Part shown: piece after piece, positions 21,326 through 33,292 of the stretch
Layout of the letters: every line of letters begins with the position of its first letter
How positions within the stretch are numbered: position 1 is the first letter of the stretch
Source: Pyrenochaeta sp. MPI-SDFR-AT-0127
Taxonomy: Eukaryota > Ascomycota > Dothideomycetes > Pleosporales > Cucurbitariaceae
Direction of reading: 5' to 3'
Assembly: GCA_020747015.1 (NCBI GenBank)
Contig: JAGTJM010000015.1
Coordinates: 496,001-560,000, forward strand
Length of the DNA: 64,000 nucleotides
Notes under the pieces: model-generated
The model's input: only the letters and a program-made list of their open reading frames with translations
What the model was told of the DNA's origin: nothing
The model's database searches: none
Made by a program: the position numbers and the translations under genes

Positions 21326-23118
21326 TTATACGGAGGGTGAGCCGTGGTCAAGTGATTTAGGCCGCAGATTGGAGCTGGTCATGGCTTGTTTACCTCCCAT
21401 CTTGCGGGTCAATTTTGCATAGTCTGAGACAAAGTTAATGATGTCAGAGTGTTTGCAAACGGGATTGCGACTTACGTAGACCACAGGCATTGCACAATGT
21501 TCGAGCACCGTCCGGCCCTCGGCGCCATTCTGGAGTTTCGGCGCGGTTGCAGCTATGACATCGCCCTGGGGGAGCAGCTCGCTGTCATGTCTGTTAGTAT
21601 AGACCAAGACTAGTTGAAAGAAATAGTACGTACACCTCGCTTTCTGGTCTTGCTATCGCCACCAGCAAAGCCGCCCATTTTGTTGTCGTCCCCATAATTG
21701 CTTGCGTTGTCGGGGTCGTAGCCGTTCATTTGTCGATATGGATCTCGTGGTGGTTCTGCAATGCTCGCTTGATGATGGTTGAAAACAACGTCTCGCATGC
21801 GCTGAAGGGACATTTGGATTCTCTCGCTTTGCTTAAGCATATCGTCAACCTCTTCCAGCCTCGGCATTGACTGTGGGGTCATGCCAATGCGTTGGTTCTC
21901 ATGAGCGCGTTGTCGGTAGACTTTGGAGAATTCAGCAATGCGTCCAGCGCCATCAGCCATCTAGCAAGGTCAGTGTGGTCAAAAGCATTGGTGCAATGTA
22001 ATTACGTACCTCGTTGAGCGAAGCCTCCAGATCGAAGCTCTCGAGATGTCGCTTGACTGATTCACCATAAGGTGCCAGGCTGGAGCGGTTGATCTTTTTC
22101 TCTTCCAAATGAGCCAATTCTGAACTATCACGCCATGTCGGAGGGGGATAACGGGGTGGGGCAGAGTAGGTTGAGGTCGATGGTGGATATGCAGAATTAG
22201 GTGCACTTGCCGATGGTGCGGATTGAGGGTAGCTAGTGGGGTATTGGGAGTAGGAATAGTGGTGATTCATGGGTCCTGCCGATTGGGGGGCAGAATTCTC
22301 GTAAGTGGTTGATGGTGGTGGATAGGACGGGTATGGGACGCTTGGTCGAGAACCGCTTGGGGGAGGAGACTGCGTGGTCTTGAGCGGATGCAGGGTTGGT
22401 AGCTTGGGATTGTGTGGAGGGCCGGAGAAAGATGGGCGACCTTCTGAGAATGACGGACGAGGTAATGAGTCGATCTGAGTGTGCGGCGGAGGCGGCGGCG
22501 GCGGCGGTGGTGGGGGCCCTTGTGAATTTGGAGTGCCTAAAAATGGACTTCTTGGGTGTGTGTAGGGATTGGATGGACCCTGGCTGCCATTGAACTCGGG
22601 CGGGTAAGTGCGCGGTCGCTGGTCCGGTGACGACGTGGTGGCAGAAGCTGGAAGATAATGCTGGGGTGCAGATGCCAGAGCGGGGGGTGGAGGTACTGAT
22701 GAAGGGAACGACATTGACTGCTCTGAGCCCAAGGCCTCGTGTATAGACGGCAACGACTGGCGAGTGGTTGGCCGCTGGGGATCCTTTTCGTCGCCAGACG
22801 TTCTGCGGGAATCCGGAGGAGAGAGCAAGCCAGCAAGCGCGCCGGGTACTGCGCTGGCGGGTGGCGGTTGGTGGTTGTTGTGCAGATGCGAGGAGCCTGC
22901 GAAAGGGTGCAACGGGCTGGCCATGGCGGGCGCCGAATGTTTCCGCTGGTAGTCCATGTCTTCCCGCTTGACTCTGTCGGCGTCCAGATGGACTATTGAA
23001 GGGAGACCGATGCTAAATGGGCCCGTTAGCTGACCTGCGATGAGACGAAGGCGACACGGCGGCGCTAAAAAGCACAAACAACGTACCTTTGCCTGTTGGG
23101 GGCTTCCAGTGTTTCCAT
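21326..23118 (-). CDS. nsdD: GATA-type transcription factor NsdD (SUB-1/LTF1 family)
   Basis: Five exons: 23087..23118, 22010..23012, 21634..21960, 21476..21581 and 21326..21423, 1566 nt, 521 aa. The first exon (METLEAPNRQ) splices through a 74-bp intron with a GCTAAC branch site to IGLPSIVHLDADRVKRED. The middle is a long Pro/Ser-rich activation-like region with a poly-Pro run (12 Pro, about residues 175-190). Then come RHLESFDLEASLNEMADG and a coiled-coil-like segment (RLEEVDDMLKQSERIQMSLQ). Splicing of exons 3-5 assembles one type-IVb zinc finger, CHSC...CNAC with an 18-residue loop, then YAKLTRKMGG. NsdD activates sexual development and represses conidiation in Aspergillus; the homologues SUB-1 and LTF1 act in fruiting-body formation and light/virulence responses. 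The first exon is tiny, so the start is slightly less certain than the rest. Confidence 0.93.
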
Positions 23119-23202
23119 GGCAGGAACACTACCGCGAGCGGGTGCCCACGGTGTTGTTGCTGCAATCGAAGTGCTGCAACGATGTGACGGTGGGGTGGTT
23201 GA

Positions 23203-23269
23203 GGTTGTGGTTGTGGTTGTGGTCGTGGTCGTGGCTGTGGCTGTAGTAGTCGTAGTCGTAGTCGTAGTC
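23203..23269. repeat. Degenerate GTGGTT/GTCGTG/GTAGTC hexamer tract
   Basis: A run of related hexamers and trimers drifting from GGTTGT through GGTCGT and GGCTGT to AGTCGT. It lies within about 150 bp upstream of the nsdD first exon and reads as CA/GAC-rich on the nsdD coding strand. Confidence 0.85.
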
Positions 23270-24660
23270 CCGCAGCTTATGTGCCTTCCCGCACAACGTC
23301 AACCTGCAGCGCCGCGGAGTCGTTCCTGTGCAGTTGCGCTCGCTATGTCGCTATGCCGTTGCCCGATGCAAAAAGCCGCCTTTGCTTGCTGCTTGCGAGT
23401 GTCCTCCAGAAGCCAAAAATAGCCCAACAGAGTCGGATGCGCCGCTGTCTCCAGCTCCTCTCGCAATATAGCTCAAATTAAGGTACTGTGCCAATCTTGT
23501 TGCCCGCGGTGGCTCGCCGGCCGGGACTGTCGCTGCTTTGCTCCTGGTAATCTCGATGGTGGCTGACGTAGTGTCGCAGGCTCAAGGGCAGCAGTGGAGG
23601 GGTCGGCTTGGAAGGCAGGACAAGCGTCAACCACGGCACGTCCAGGTCCTTTTTCTTGTTGCTGCAGCGGACGGCTCCCAGGACTCTGGGGGGGCAAGAA
23701 CAGCGCTGGGGCAGCAGTGAATGGTGTGGAAGAGGGTTCGCCAGAAGTGACATGGGGCAGCAGCGGCGACAAGAGGCCAGTCCCGTGATCTGACGGCGAG
23801 GATGGCTAGAGGGATGGCTAGGGCTGTCGGATTTCAGCGCCTCTTCGCGTGTGCAGGCATGGTGTGAGAGGGAAACGAGTGCTAGATGGCAACAGGCAAA
23901 GCAAGCTAAAGCCGATGCGATCGGAGATGAACCGCCCCGGCAGCGAGTAGTCGCTGGTGTGACGAGAGAGAGCACTGCGCGGGCAAGGATAAACTGGATA
24001 CGGCACGTCTGGTTGCCCCCCTCCCTCGACCCCGGCAAGGATGTGGGCGTGATGGTCACTAGACAAGAGGTGCAACTCTCCACGGACTCGAGGCAGCGTG
24101 CCCCAAAGCGTCGACGGCCAGGGCCAGGATGTGCGGCACACGAAGCAGCCCTTGCAATGGCTGGCTTGATCGGATGTCTTCGCCCCTAAAAGCAGCACAG
24201 CACGGTAAGTTTTGGGCGCAGAGATCAGCGGCGTCGAGGCCTGTTGTGGCTTTGCATCATGGGCTTACTTCCGAAGGCCAGCAAAGGCTTGACGCGGCCG
24301 TGGTCTTCGCACACGCTGCTTCTCTTCGATCCGTGCCGTTAAGACCAGGGGTATGTATCGCGACAGGCCTCCGCGCGAATGGGCGTGCCGCGGACACGAG
24401 TTGAGATGGGCCCAAGCCGGTATAGGCACAGCCCAGGCACTTGGGACCAATCGTCGTCGTGGCATGCAATCGAGATGCAACCGAGCTGCTTTGATGCACC
24501 CCCAGCCCTGGCCGCCGCTGCTTGTAACCCACGCTTCCACTGTCACCCACTGCCTTTGAGCTGCCGACACAGCCATGGGGCTGTCACTTCAAGAAGCCTG
24601 TGGGCGCCACCTCGGAACCTCCTGTCCGTATCCTGCGCCCGCTCTGTTGCAAACAAAAGG

Positions 24661-24694
24661 CCCCCCCCTTCCTCCTCCTCCCCCCCCCCCCCCC
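24661..24694. repeat. Poly-C / CCT low-complexity tract
   Basis: An interrupted C homopolymer with CCT triplets and a terminal run of 15 C. It lies in the long nsdD upstream region. Confidence 0.9.
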
Positions 24695-27600
24695 GGTTCT
24701 GCATACGCCGTTGCGGCACTGTTGGGCATCAACACGCTCTGCTTTTCTCCTCCCCCATCTCGCCGAGACAGTTCGCAGGGCTTCTCGGCGCTTTCGGGAC
24801 TCTCCTTGTGCACAGGGGGGCAGCTTCTGCATCTGAATCGTTGCGGGCACCGATGAGTTCAGCGGGGCGCGGGTGCACATCCAGCCATACAGCGTCAGGT
24901 ACACGCTCAACTTTGCTCGCAAGATCGCATCGGCCCGCCCTGGAGATAAGCCAGCCCATGAGTCGTGGCGCCCCGTCTGTCAGCGTCTCATCCACCAGCT
25001 TGCGAGCTCCGCTGCGAACCAAAAAACCCCTCAGGCCACTTTGGTAGCCACCCACGCTCGGCCCAAGGTGGTGTGCGTGGTGCTACCGCTTCGTCACGTC
25101 AGTTGCAAAAGCCATTTAATCACACTTCCCTTGCGCTGTAAACTCTAAACCGCGCCGTTTTGCGCCCGCACGTGTTCGCTGCAACCTGCCCACTTCAGCG
25201 TCGTGCACCACGACCGGTCTCGGTTCCGTCGTCGTCCGCTCCAATTGTCCGTGCTGCTATTGCCATGCGCTGCCGTCAAGTCAGCGTAAGCTCGCTGTAC
25301 CGACCCAAGGATCTCTACCGCGCTACCGACAAGCCTCCTTCACGATTTAGCTGCATGTCCCGGACGCTGAGCGGCCTTGGTGCACTGACCTCCCCTCTTC
25401 GAGCTTAGAAATCGTATATATTAATGCACTATGGGCTTGCTGCGGGGGACTAAAAAGGACCGCTGTGCCAGAGGTTATCTGAGAGTCAGGAACGCCAGGC
25501 ACTGGCCGTACAGCCGGGCTCATGACTTCTGCTACGTCGGAGTATGCTCCTCTCGCAGCGAGCGTATGGAGCACATGTGAAGAAGATTGTGATGCTCGCG
25601 ACGCTCATCATCATTATAGATCAACCGGCTGCACTCTTTGCAGACGCTCTGCGGGCGCGGTGAGGCCACTGCAGACACCATCCCACCAGAACCATGTGCC
25701 CAATGCCTTGGCGGCAAGGTGTCATCGCTTGCTTTTACTCTTTTCTCTACCATGGGGGTGTTACGAAATCGCAGCTGCATCAAACAAGCTGTCTGGGAAA
25801 CCATCGGAACCATCGACGCGAGATCGGGTGGCTGACAACGGCGAACCAGCGCAGAATGCTCGGTTACGCCATCAGTGTTCCTCGCTAAAGCAACCTACCG
25901 GGCCTATCCTGTCCACCACAACTATATTTGTCAAGTATCTGGACATCTCGCAGCACGCGCCCGATTGACGAGCCTTAGATCCAAAGGAGCCTGCCTGTGT
26001 TGCAGGAGGCTCAAATTGCCGCCGTCGCACATGCGCTGCCCCCTCGCAGCATCATGTCAAATCAAAAACTCTTCCAAGCCACGGACCTCACGTCTGAGTA
26101 AGTGACGTTGCGAGCAATGGCCTTGGGGCTGTGTCAAGACGCATGCACTTGGCTCTCCTACTAAGACCAGTACGCCTGATTTCAACGGTACATCGTCACG
26201 TCTTTGCCCAGTCAAGGCTTTCTTCCGAGGGCATGCGGGACACGATCTGACACTTCCTGCAGCATGGGGGCTCCGTGCATGTTACGTTTCGCACTCACAT
26301 CTAATGTAACAATGCTCAGTTCTCGAGTCATGATTTTGTTCTAGGGCAAACCAGACTGGTGATGACACTTCTTGAGGAGCATCGGCATGATTGTATCGTC
26401 CGCAGCTACGACATTGCATAATCGAAAGGCCGTAGATCTTGTCGACGTCCCAGCGCCGAACATGGGCTCGGAGATCTCGCATAGAATGTGCACACTCATC
26501 CATGCCCGCTCTTGATTGACTTGTGGAATACAAGCGGCAGGCGTGGGATGAAACGAGGCTTTTTGATCCCTCTCGGTCCTCGATCTCGATCTTAGCCTAA
26601 AGACATCCCCCTTGCTACCTGGGTTGGCAGCCAGCAAGACGGGGTTTCGGTTGGAAAGAATGTTTCGTGCGTGTTCATCGCTTTTTTTTTCTCTCCCCCC
26701 CAAGGGACGGTGGGAACATGTGCAATGCCATAATATCAATTCTGACAAGATTCGGGGACGGCCAATGGTATACTCTATGCTGCAATATCCACTAACTTTT
26801 CATGCATCTTTCAGACCCTCGCAACATGTTTAAATGTAGTATCTCTTGATGTGTAATTATGGGTCTTCTTACAGAGAGCATGGCCGTCAGCACGACATCT
26901 TGCATACCGGCTATTTGCATTGTTCCTTACGGAACGAATATTTGAGCAATACGACTCACGGTTTGCATGGTGCATGGTTCAGGCATCTTATTTACCCGCT
27001 ATACAAATTTCCTACCCCAGGGCACACTCTGCACCTGCCGGTACTGTATCTGGCGGACGTACGACCCCCTTGAGCAAGGAAAGCCTGTCATGTCGCTGCC
27101 AATGACCCTGTCTACTCCACAACACCACGCCCCGCAATCCTCCGACGATAGATAAGATGCCCCACATCTGCTCCAACAGTCACCTAGGGGTTTCGGTTCG
27201 GATGTCACGAGTCTCAGGTGTTTCTGAGGCTGTCCAAAACAGTGCCCCCATGCCACGACCTTGTTTCTTAAAGTCGCCGATTGCGACGTTGCTAATCCTC
27301 ATTGGACACGGAGAACAACCTGCCTCTCTGCTCAACCTTTACACATTATGAGTGGAGAAAAGATCGAATACACTGTGGCCTGAGTATCACAGCAAGATTC
27401 GATTGTGGCTGATTGGAAACGTCGGCCATTCCGACCGCAACACATGCCCTTGCATTATTCACATGCAGAGATTACTCAACGACTCGTGTGGCCGATCTTT
27501 TACCAGATGTGCGTGCCCAAAGGATCCTTAAAAGCTTGCGAACTGTGAGTGCGAGAGCGATCGGAGGCCTAAGGTACCACAAAGGATGTAACACAATCAG

Positions 27601-30600
27601 CATCGACCAGCTGCGCAATCCTTTGCCTGAGTCAAAGATAATGCCTTCACATCGACCACTTCACTCTCGCGTGAGGCAAGATCTCGATGCCGCTGCGAGT
27701 ACATCTCTTTTCCTTCTGCGTGCATCTAACACCCAGGTAATGAGCAGCTGCCCTTAGCTAGAATAGGGCTAACCTAGCTACCATCAATGCCCTGTCCTGC
27801 GTCAACGACATGGTACATCGCCCAGTGGGTTGGTTCAGTTCAATATTGTATCGTACGAGTCTCGACGCGATCCGTTGGCCCATATGTGGCTCTGTCTCAA
27901 GATTCAGTCTTTGCGTCGGTCAGGCGCTTATTCTCTGGCCCACCATTTGCTCAATTCTGTGCAAGATCGCCTACCCGCAATCATCTTGGACCGCCAGTTC
28001 GCGGCACAGTGATTTTCGTTCGCGGCACGGCACAACGCAGAAAAAAAGAACATTGAAAGTACCGGTTTCGCAGGGCCCACATATAACCCGCCAACGTACG
28101 CATGACTGTGACACTCTTCCGTCCTCCCGCATCTGACCTTGTCGATCTCCATGCACACGCCTCCTATTTCGCTCTGGTCGAACAGTTTGCGGCCTAGCGA
28201 GTGCATTGATCTTACCAGTATCGGAGCCGCATAACCCAACAAGTCATCTAAATTGTGACTCGTTGATATTGCTGTCTCCTTTTGGTCGACGTTAGGTTTC
28301 GCAGCCGGGTGTGCATGAGCTTCCTTTGTTCGATCATGCAGCAAGGGGCATAAGATTACTACGTAATTATGAGAAAGAGCATTAAGATGACAACTTGGCC
28401 GAGCAGAAGAGACGTTCCTCTGTTTGGGCCTCCCCGATTCACCGCCTATGGAGGGCTAATGGCTGCGCAAATCGGCACTGAAGATTAGACCCCTTTGGCA
28501 TGCAGGGTAAAAGCGGCGAGAACGACGTACAGTAGCTGACTTTATGGCCTGTACAATACGAACTGCATGCGAGACTATTTTGAATAACACCGGACTCGAC
28601 TTCGCTCACCGAGCATCGACGCTCCTTCATCGAATATGCCAGCACATTATTTGTCTGATATCATACTGCTTTGCTATCCTCGCATCGTGTTGAATTGACA
28701 CTCCGCGGAAGGTGTTTATCGTTTCCAGGTTAAGCTTCACGCTTGACCAACAATACTGGCTCGGAATCAGGGACCTATGCAATCGCTAACGCAGCTGCAA
28801 GCACAACTCTATCTGCCGATATCGCCGCGATACCGAAAGGAAATGACTTGTCATATCGTTTCGAACTACTTGCAACAGAAAGAGTTAAGGAAATGTTCAC
28901 GCTAAAAAGCTACACGGGTGTCACGGGATAAGCCAAGGCGAGGACACGATCTGGCTCAGAGCCCCATGCTGCACTCGGGGACTCTTTCGCTCTCTAAGAC
29001 TTAGTGAAGGCCTTGTACCTATATCGAAACCCAATCCTCAAAAACTGTATATCGATGCTCAGTAACCTCCTTTTCTTCTTCCTCAAGAAGACACAAGAAG
29101 ACACGAGGTGTACCCAAGAGGCTGCACAATCATTCGAGAATTGAACTCACCTCTTCGTTCGATATGGCCTGGTTGGAATTAACAATGAAATGCTTAGTTA
29201 TCGTCAGACGTCGTCAGATACTGAGCGCCAGTGCGCCCACATCCCGACTGCCCGTAGTTCATCCGACGGCGCTTTTCATACGTGGCCACGAATTGCAGGA
29301 CATCCCTGGCATGATTAAGTTTCGCTCCTCGCAAGTGCTCAGTCCTGCCAATGAAGGATAGTACTTGACGAGGAGTCGTTGGAGGCGCCATTACCGGCCC
29401 TCGATGTTCCCGATAGAATGGTTAGGGTCTCAGCGCTAAATTTTGCTTACGACGAGCACAAAGAAGACCGAGAACCCCAGACTTCGCGCCTTAGGGCGGA
29501 TTTTCGTCTGTTTGGAAGCGCTAAGTTCTGCACCACAAGAACAATAACCTCATTGTCAAACTCCTGGATCAATCTATACGAGCATTGGCTTTGACGCACG
29601 ACGCCACATTCGCCGCCAGTAGAACACCAATTGGCAAGAGTGATCTGCTCGCGCCGCGATCGTTCCAGGCAGGCGGTACTTAGGTACAGATCCTCAAGGG
29701 AAATCAACGGCAAGTCCTCGGCTTCTGAATGCTGACTCCACCTACTGTTGTTCCTGTCCTGAACCCGAACCCGAATACGATGAAGATCTTGAGGCTCATT
29801 CGGCATCGGACGGCGGCGGAATCTTCCTTCCACGACATTCAGAGCCGCGGAGCATACTCCGCTCACAGAAACCATTTAGACGCGTGGTTTCTCGCTCGGA
29901 ACAACCCGTGTGTAGTTGCTGTAACCCGTAATGGAGATCTACCTAATCTAGATCTGCACATCCGGTGCGGGTGGCGCTCAAACGCCGTTGCATTCTTTTC
30001 GTAAAAAAGGTTCAGCCCGGTACGATATTAGCCAGCCACATTGTTTCTGGTGGTCAGATGTCTGCATCACTACACCACGCCTCTTCACGTAGCGTGAATC
30101 CTCTGCCTGATATCAATATTAGGTTTGCGGTGTTCCAATCACCCGGTACCCGATCTGCCGGCCTATGAATGGCCGGCTTGTGATCACCATTGTGATTGAG
30201 AAGGACCTCGGTCCACAAGGAAAAGAAAATTCATTGTGACAGCCACCATCTGATCAGCATCGGGGGGCTACGATGTGACAAGGGGCGTCTTGCAGAAAAT
30301 CGACTTGGGTAACTAGGAGCTCGATTGCATACATCATCGACAATCTTCTCCAAGCCCGACGGACTTGACAGGCGCACGAAGCCTCTCTTTCTCAAGCCAC
30401 ACGGCTAACTACTAACGTAGAATACAGCTCTAAGCTCGAGCGCTGTGCCACGGGAACACGGTGGTCCTTTCGCACTGCTTTCTTGTTTCTCGTTAGCCGC
30501 CATTCGCAACAAAGAGGCGTATCAAGGTTTTGCACTATTAGGATGTTCCTGGTAGCCCTTGCAGCAGCGCACTTGATGATCAAGGCGACGGCGCGTCTTG

Positions 30601-32309
30601 GGGAAAAGTAGTGGTCCGAGGTGATGATTGTCGGAGGCTCAGATGATATGGTTGGTTCATTTCCGCAACTCGAGGGCCCATCGTTCACACTCCACAAGAG
30701 GCCGAGGCGAAGTGATCGACGCGCGTGGCATTGAGAAAAGGGTCTGAATACGAGTAGTCACGGCAATCAGACGTAGTCTGACAGCCAAGCGGCTTAGGCT
30801 GAACGGCATCGATGCACCAGGGGCTGAGTTTGGAAAGGCGTTGGAGCAAACCCTTTCTTTCCCTGTGCCGACTGGTCGATATACCTGGTTTTGCAGAGTG
30901 CAATGCTGCTCGAGATGCAGGATGATGTGAGAAAACCTTCCAGCAGATGGGGAATACGATTTCTCAGCATTGGCATCTAGATTCTCTCGTGTCTCTTTTT
31001 TCAAAGCCGAGAGCACGAACAAGGCAAAATTATTACTATGAAATGAGAAAAAAAGGCAATACGAGCACTTCTGATCACTCCGACTCTTCTAATTGAGTAA
31101 GGACGACTTACTCTTGAAACGCAGTACGAGGTTCTTGGCGTTAGCATCTGACCATATCGTACATTCTTGCCGATATTTCTCCCCTTTTTTTTTTCAAAAG
31201 TGTCAAAGTGACGTGCAAATGTTAAGGAATCACACCGATGGTAAGCACTGTTTGAAACTCAAAGTGCGAGTACATTCTCACGAGGCCAAAGTGGGCTGTT
31301 GTAGTATGAGACTCCACTCTTCTCTTTGACGGAGATGCCCGCTGGGCCCACGCCTGGGCCAGAGTTGAACACTGACCTATGTAATACGAATGGTTTAGCT
31401 AGTTGATATTCCATCACGAGTGCAATGTTTCCATACCATTCGTGTTTACGCGTCGAGTATTCGTCCGTCCGTCGGACCATTCTTCACTGACTGACATGGC
31501 GGTCACTGACGGGTTGCCAAGTATCACCTAAAGTAGTTTCCAAAACTGCGTAATAGTGTTGAAGTTGCTACCGAAGGACAATGGCTTTTCTTGATTATTG
31601 TGCAGTCCTTAACATTGTGTACAGCGAACTACGAGTCTTGCTATCTCGCCCCCTTTCAAGTATGATCCACGACTTGCCATGGGCTAAGTACTTATGATGA
31701 GGTGTTTCAAAATCGTTCTTTTAGACTGGGATGAGCACATGTGTTGGAGGATTGTGGGATGGAAGTAGTACTGAGCTGCATTAGGTACAAAATAGACAGA
31801 GCAGAGGCGACAGAGATCTAGTAGGCAGAATATAGTAGAGGTTTTCTCTTTAGATTGAACGTGTGGATAGGTGTCATTACAGCTGTTTGGACTGAATTGG
31901 ATAGCAGCTTCATCAAGTGCATGGGTGAAATGGATTACTTTATATGTAGCAACATTTCAGTGTATTCTTTTCACTGGCTTTCTGCACATCTCTGGCAGAT
32001 GCTATAGTATGCACTGGTTTATGACGTCTGTAGTGCGCAACAATAAAGACAATTTGGAGTTGACAGGTCAGAGGCATGTTTCGAGAGTATACACTCATAG
32101 ATCTCTTTCCACTAATGAAGCTATCACGAGAGATAACAGCAGAGGGCGCAGAGGAGAGACGGTTCAGTGCCTTGGGTGCCGTCTCTGTACAAGTCACGTG
32201 AGCGCTAAGTTGGGGTGGTTTCTTTTTTGGATGGCAGGCGCCAAAAAAAAAGGGGTTACGGAAGACTCAGCTCAGCCAGATGAGCGCATGGCCCTTCCAC
32301 GTGGCCAGG

Positions 32310-32329
32310 TTTTATTTTATTTTATTTTG
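32310..32329. repeat. (TTTTA)n short tandem repeat
   Basis: About four copies of TTTTA in the distal upstream region of srbA. Confidence 0.85.
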
Positions 32330-33292
32330 AATTATTTTGCATTTATTCACCAAGAAAAGCGGAATTGGGTCGCATTCTTTGGAAGGCTGTTCTAGAATCG
32401 GCCCTATCGCGGTAGCGCAGCGCGTCAAATGCCAGACACGCGAGAAATCAACCACGGGGCGGGAGATCGTCGATGGGCGAGCCACATTTCGACTGTGACG
32501 TCTGGGCTGCCAAATCCATCGCTGAAAGACGGACATTATCAATCTCGGTAGCTGCAAATGGACACGATGCGGCGACAGGTAGGATGCAGCATATTGCATT
32601 GGGGAGGGCAGGCGTCGGGCGCCGCACCAATTGGAAGGCGGCCAAGGGGACCAAGGGGACCCATGGGAGGGCCTGGGGGAGGGAAATGGGCTCTCTTGGA
32701 CGCCCTGCAGAGACAAACAACCCCCCGTTTCCGACTTCAGACGTTCGATCTGCCACGATACCCCAGATTCATCGGCTCCAGGCAGACCCGAATGCCTCCC
32801 TTCTCACATCCCTTTGGTCACACCGGATCGCTTGTAGCAGTCGATAGAGTCTCGGCCCCTGCGACAATCTGCGAAACTGCGGCTGGCCCTGGTCGCTTCT
32901 AGCTCATCAGTCCACAATCGTACGATTCCTCCTCGCACCCAGCCCTCTTCTCATACGCGCAGCAGAAAGCCCCCCCGGCTCGTAGCACCACCATTGCAGC
33001 GCAATTGCTTTCCGCCGTGCAGCAATCCTGGAGCCGTCCGAGGGAGAGTTGTCGACGCAAGTTCCCGGATCTGCGCGCCAGAGTCAGGCCCGCATTCTGA
33101 GCGCTGTGGTGGGTGAATGGCATGACCTGACCGGAACGAGGTCCCACGGTGGCAGCTGGTAAGACCACGCTCCTCTTTGCCCATCTTCGATTTCTTTCAA
33201 TCTCGTGTCTGTCTACACTGCGCGGCCTTGCTGTCGTCATTGTCGTCACTGCCGTCGCTCTCCGCCAGCAAGACTGACACCCCCCCGTCTCA

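Larger units (their letters stand above)
23119..33292. other. About 10-kb gene-free region between divergent nsdD and srbA
   Basis: I found no CDS, rRNA, tRNA or transposon that I can support. All ORFs are below about 225 codons, mostly in antisense or shadow frames. The part next to nsdD (23.1 to about 25.4 kb) is GC-rich with GT-rich hexamer repeats and a C/CCT tract, consistent with a long promoter or 5' leader. From about 25.4 to 32 kb the sequence is balanced in composition without coding periodicity that I can see. The part next to srbA (32.4-33.29 kb) is pyrimidine-rich near the end, as expected of a fungal promoter. Confidence 0.5.

Noticed and set aside
29100..29165. tRNA-like TTCAATT segment on the minus strand
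   Set aside because: No base-paired T-arm, acceptor or anticodon arm could be formed around it.
31871..32395. 174-codon plus-strand frame upstream of srbA
   Set aside because: Runs through a TTTTA repeat and has no domain or signal; composition unlike a folded protein.
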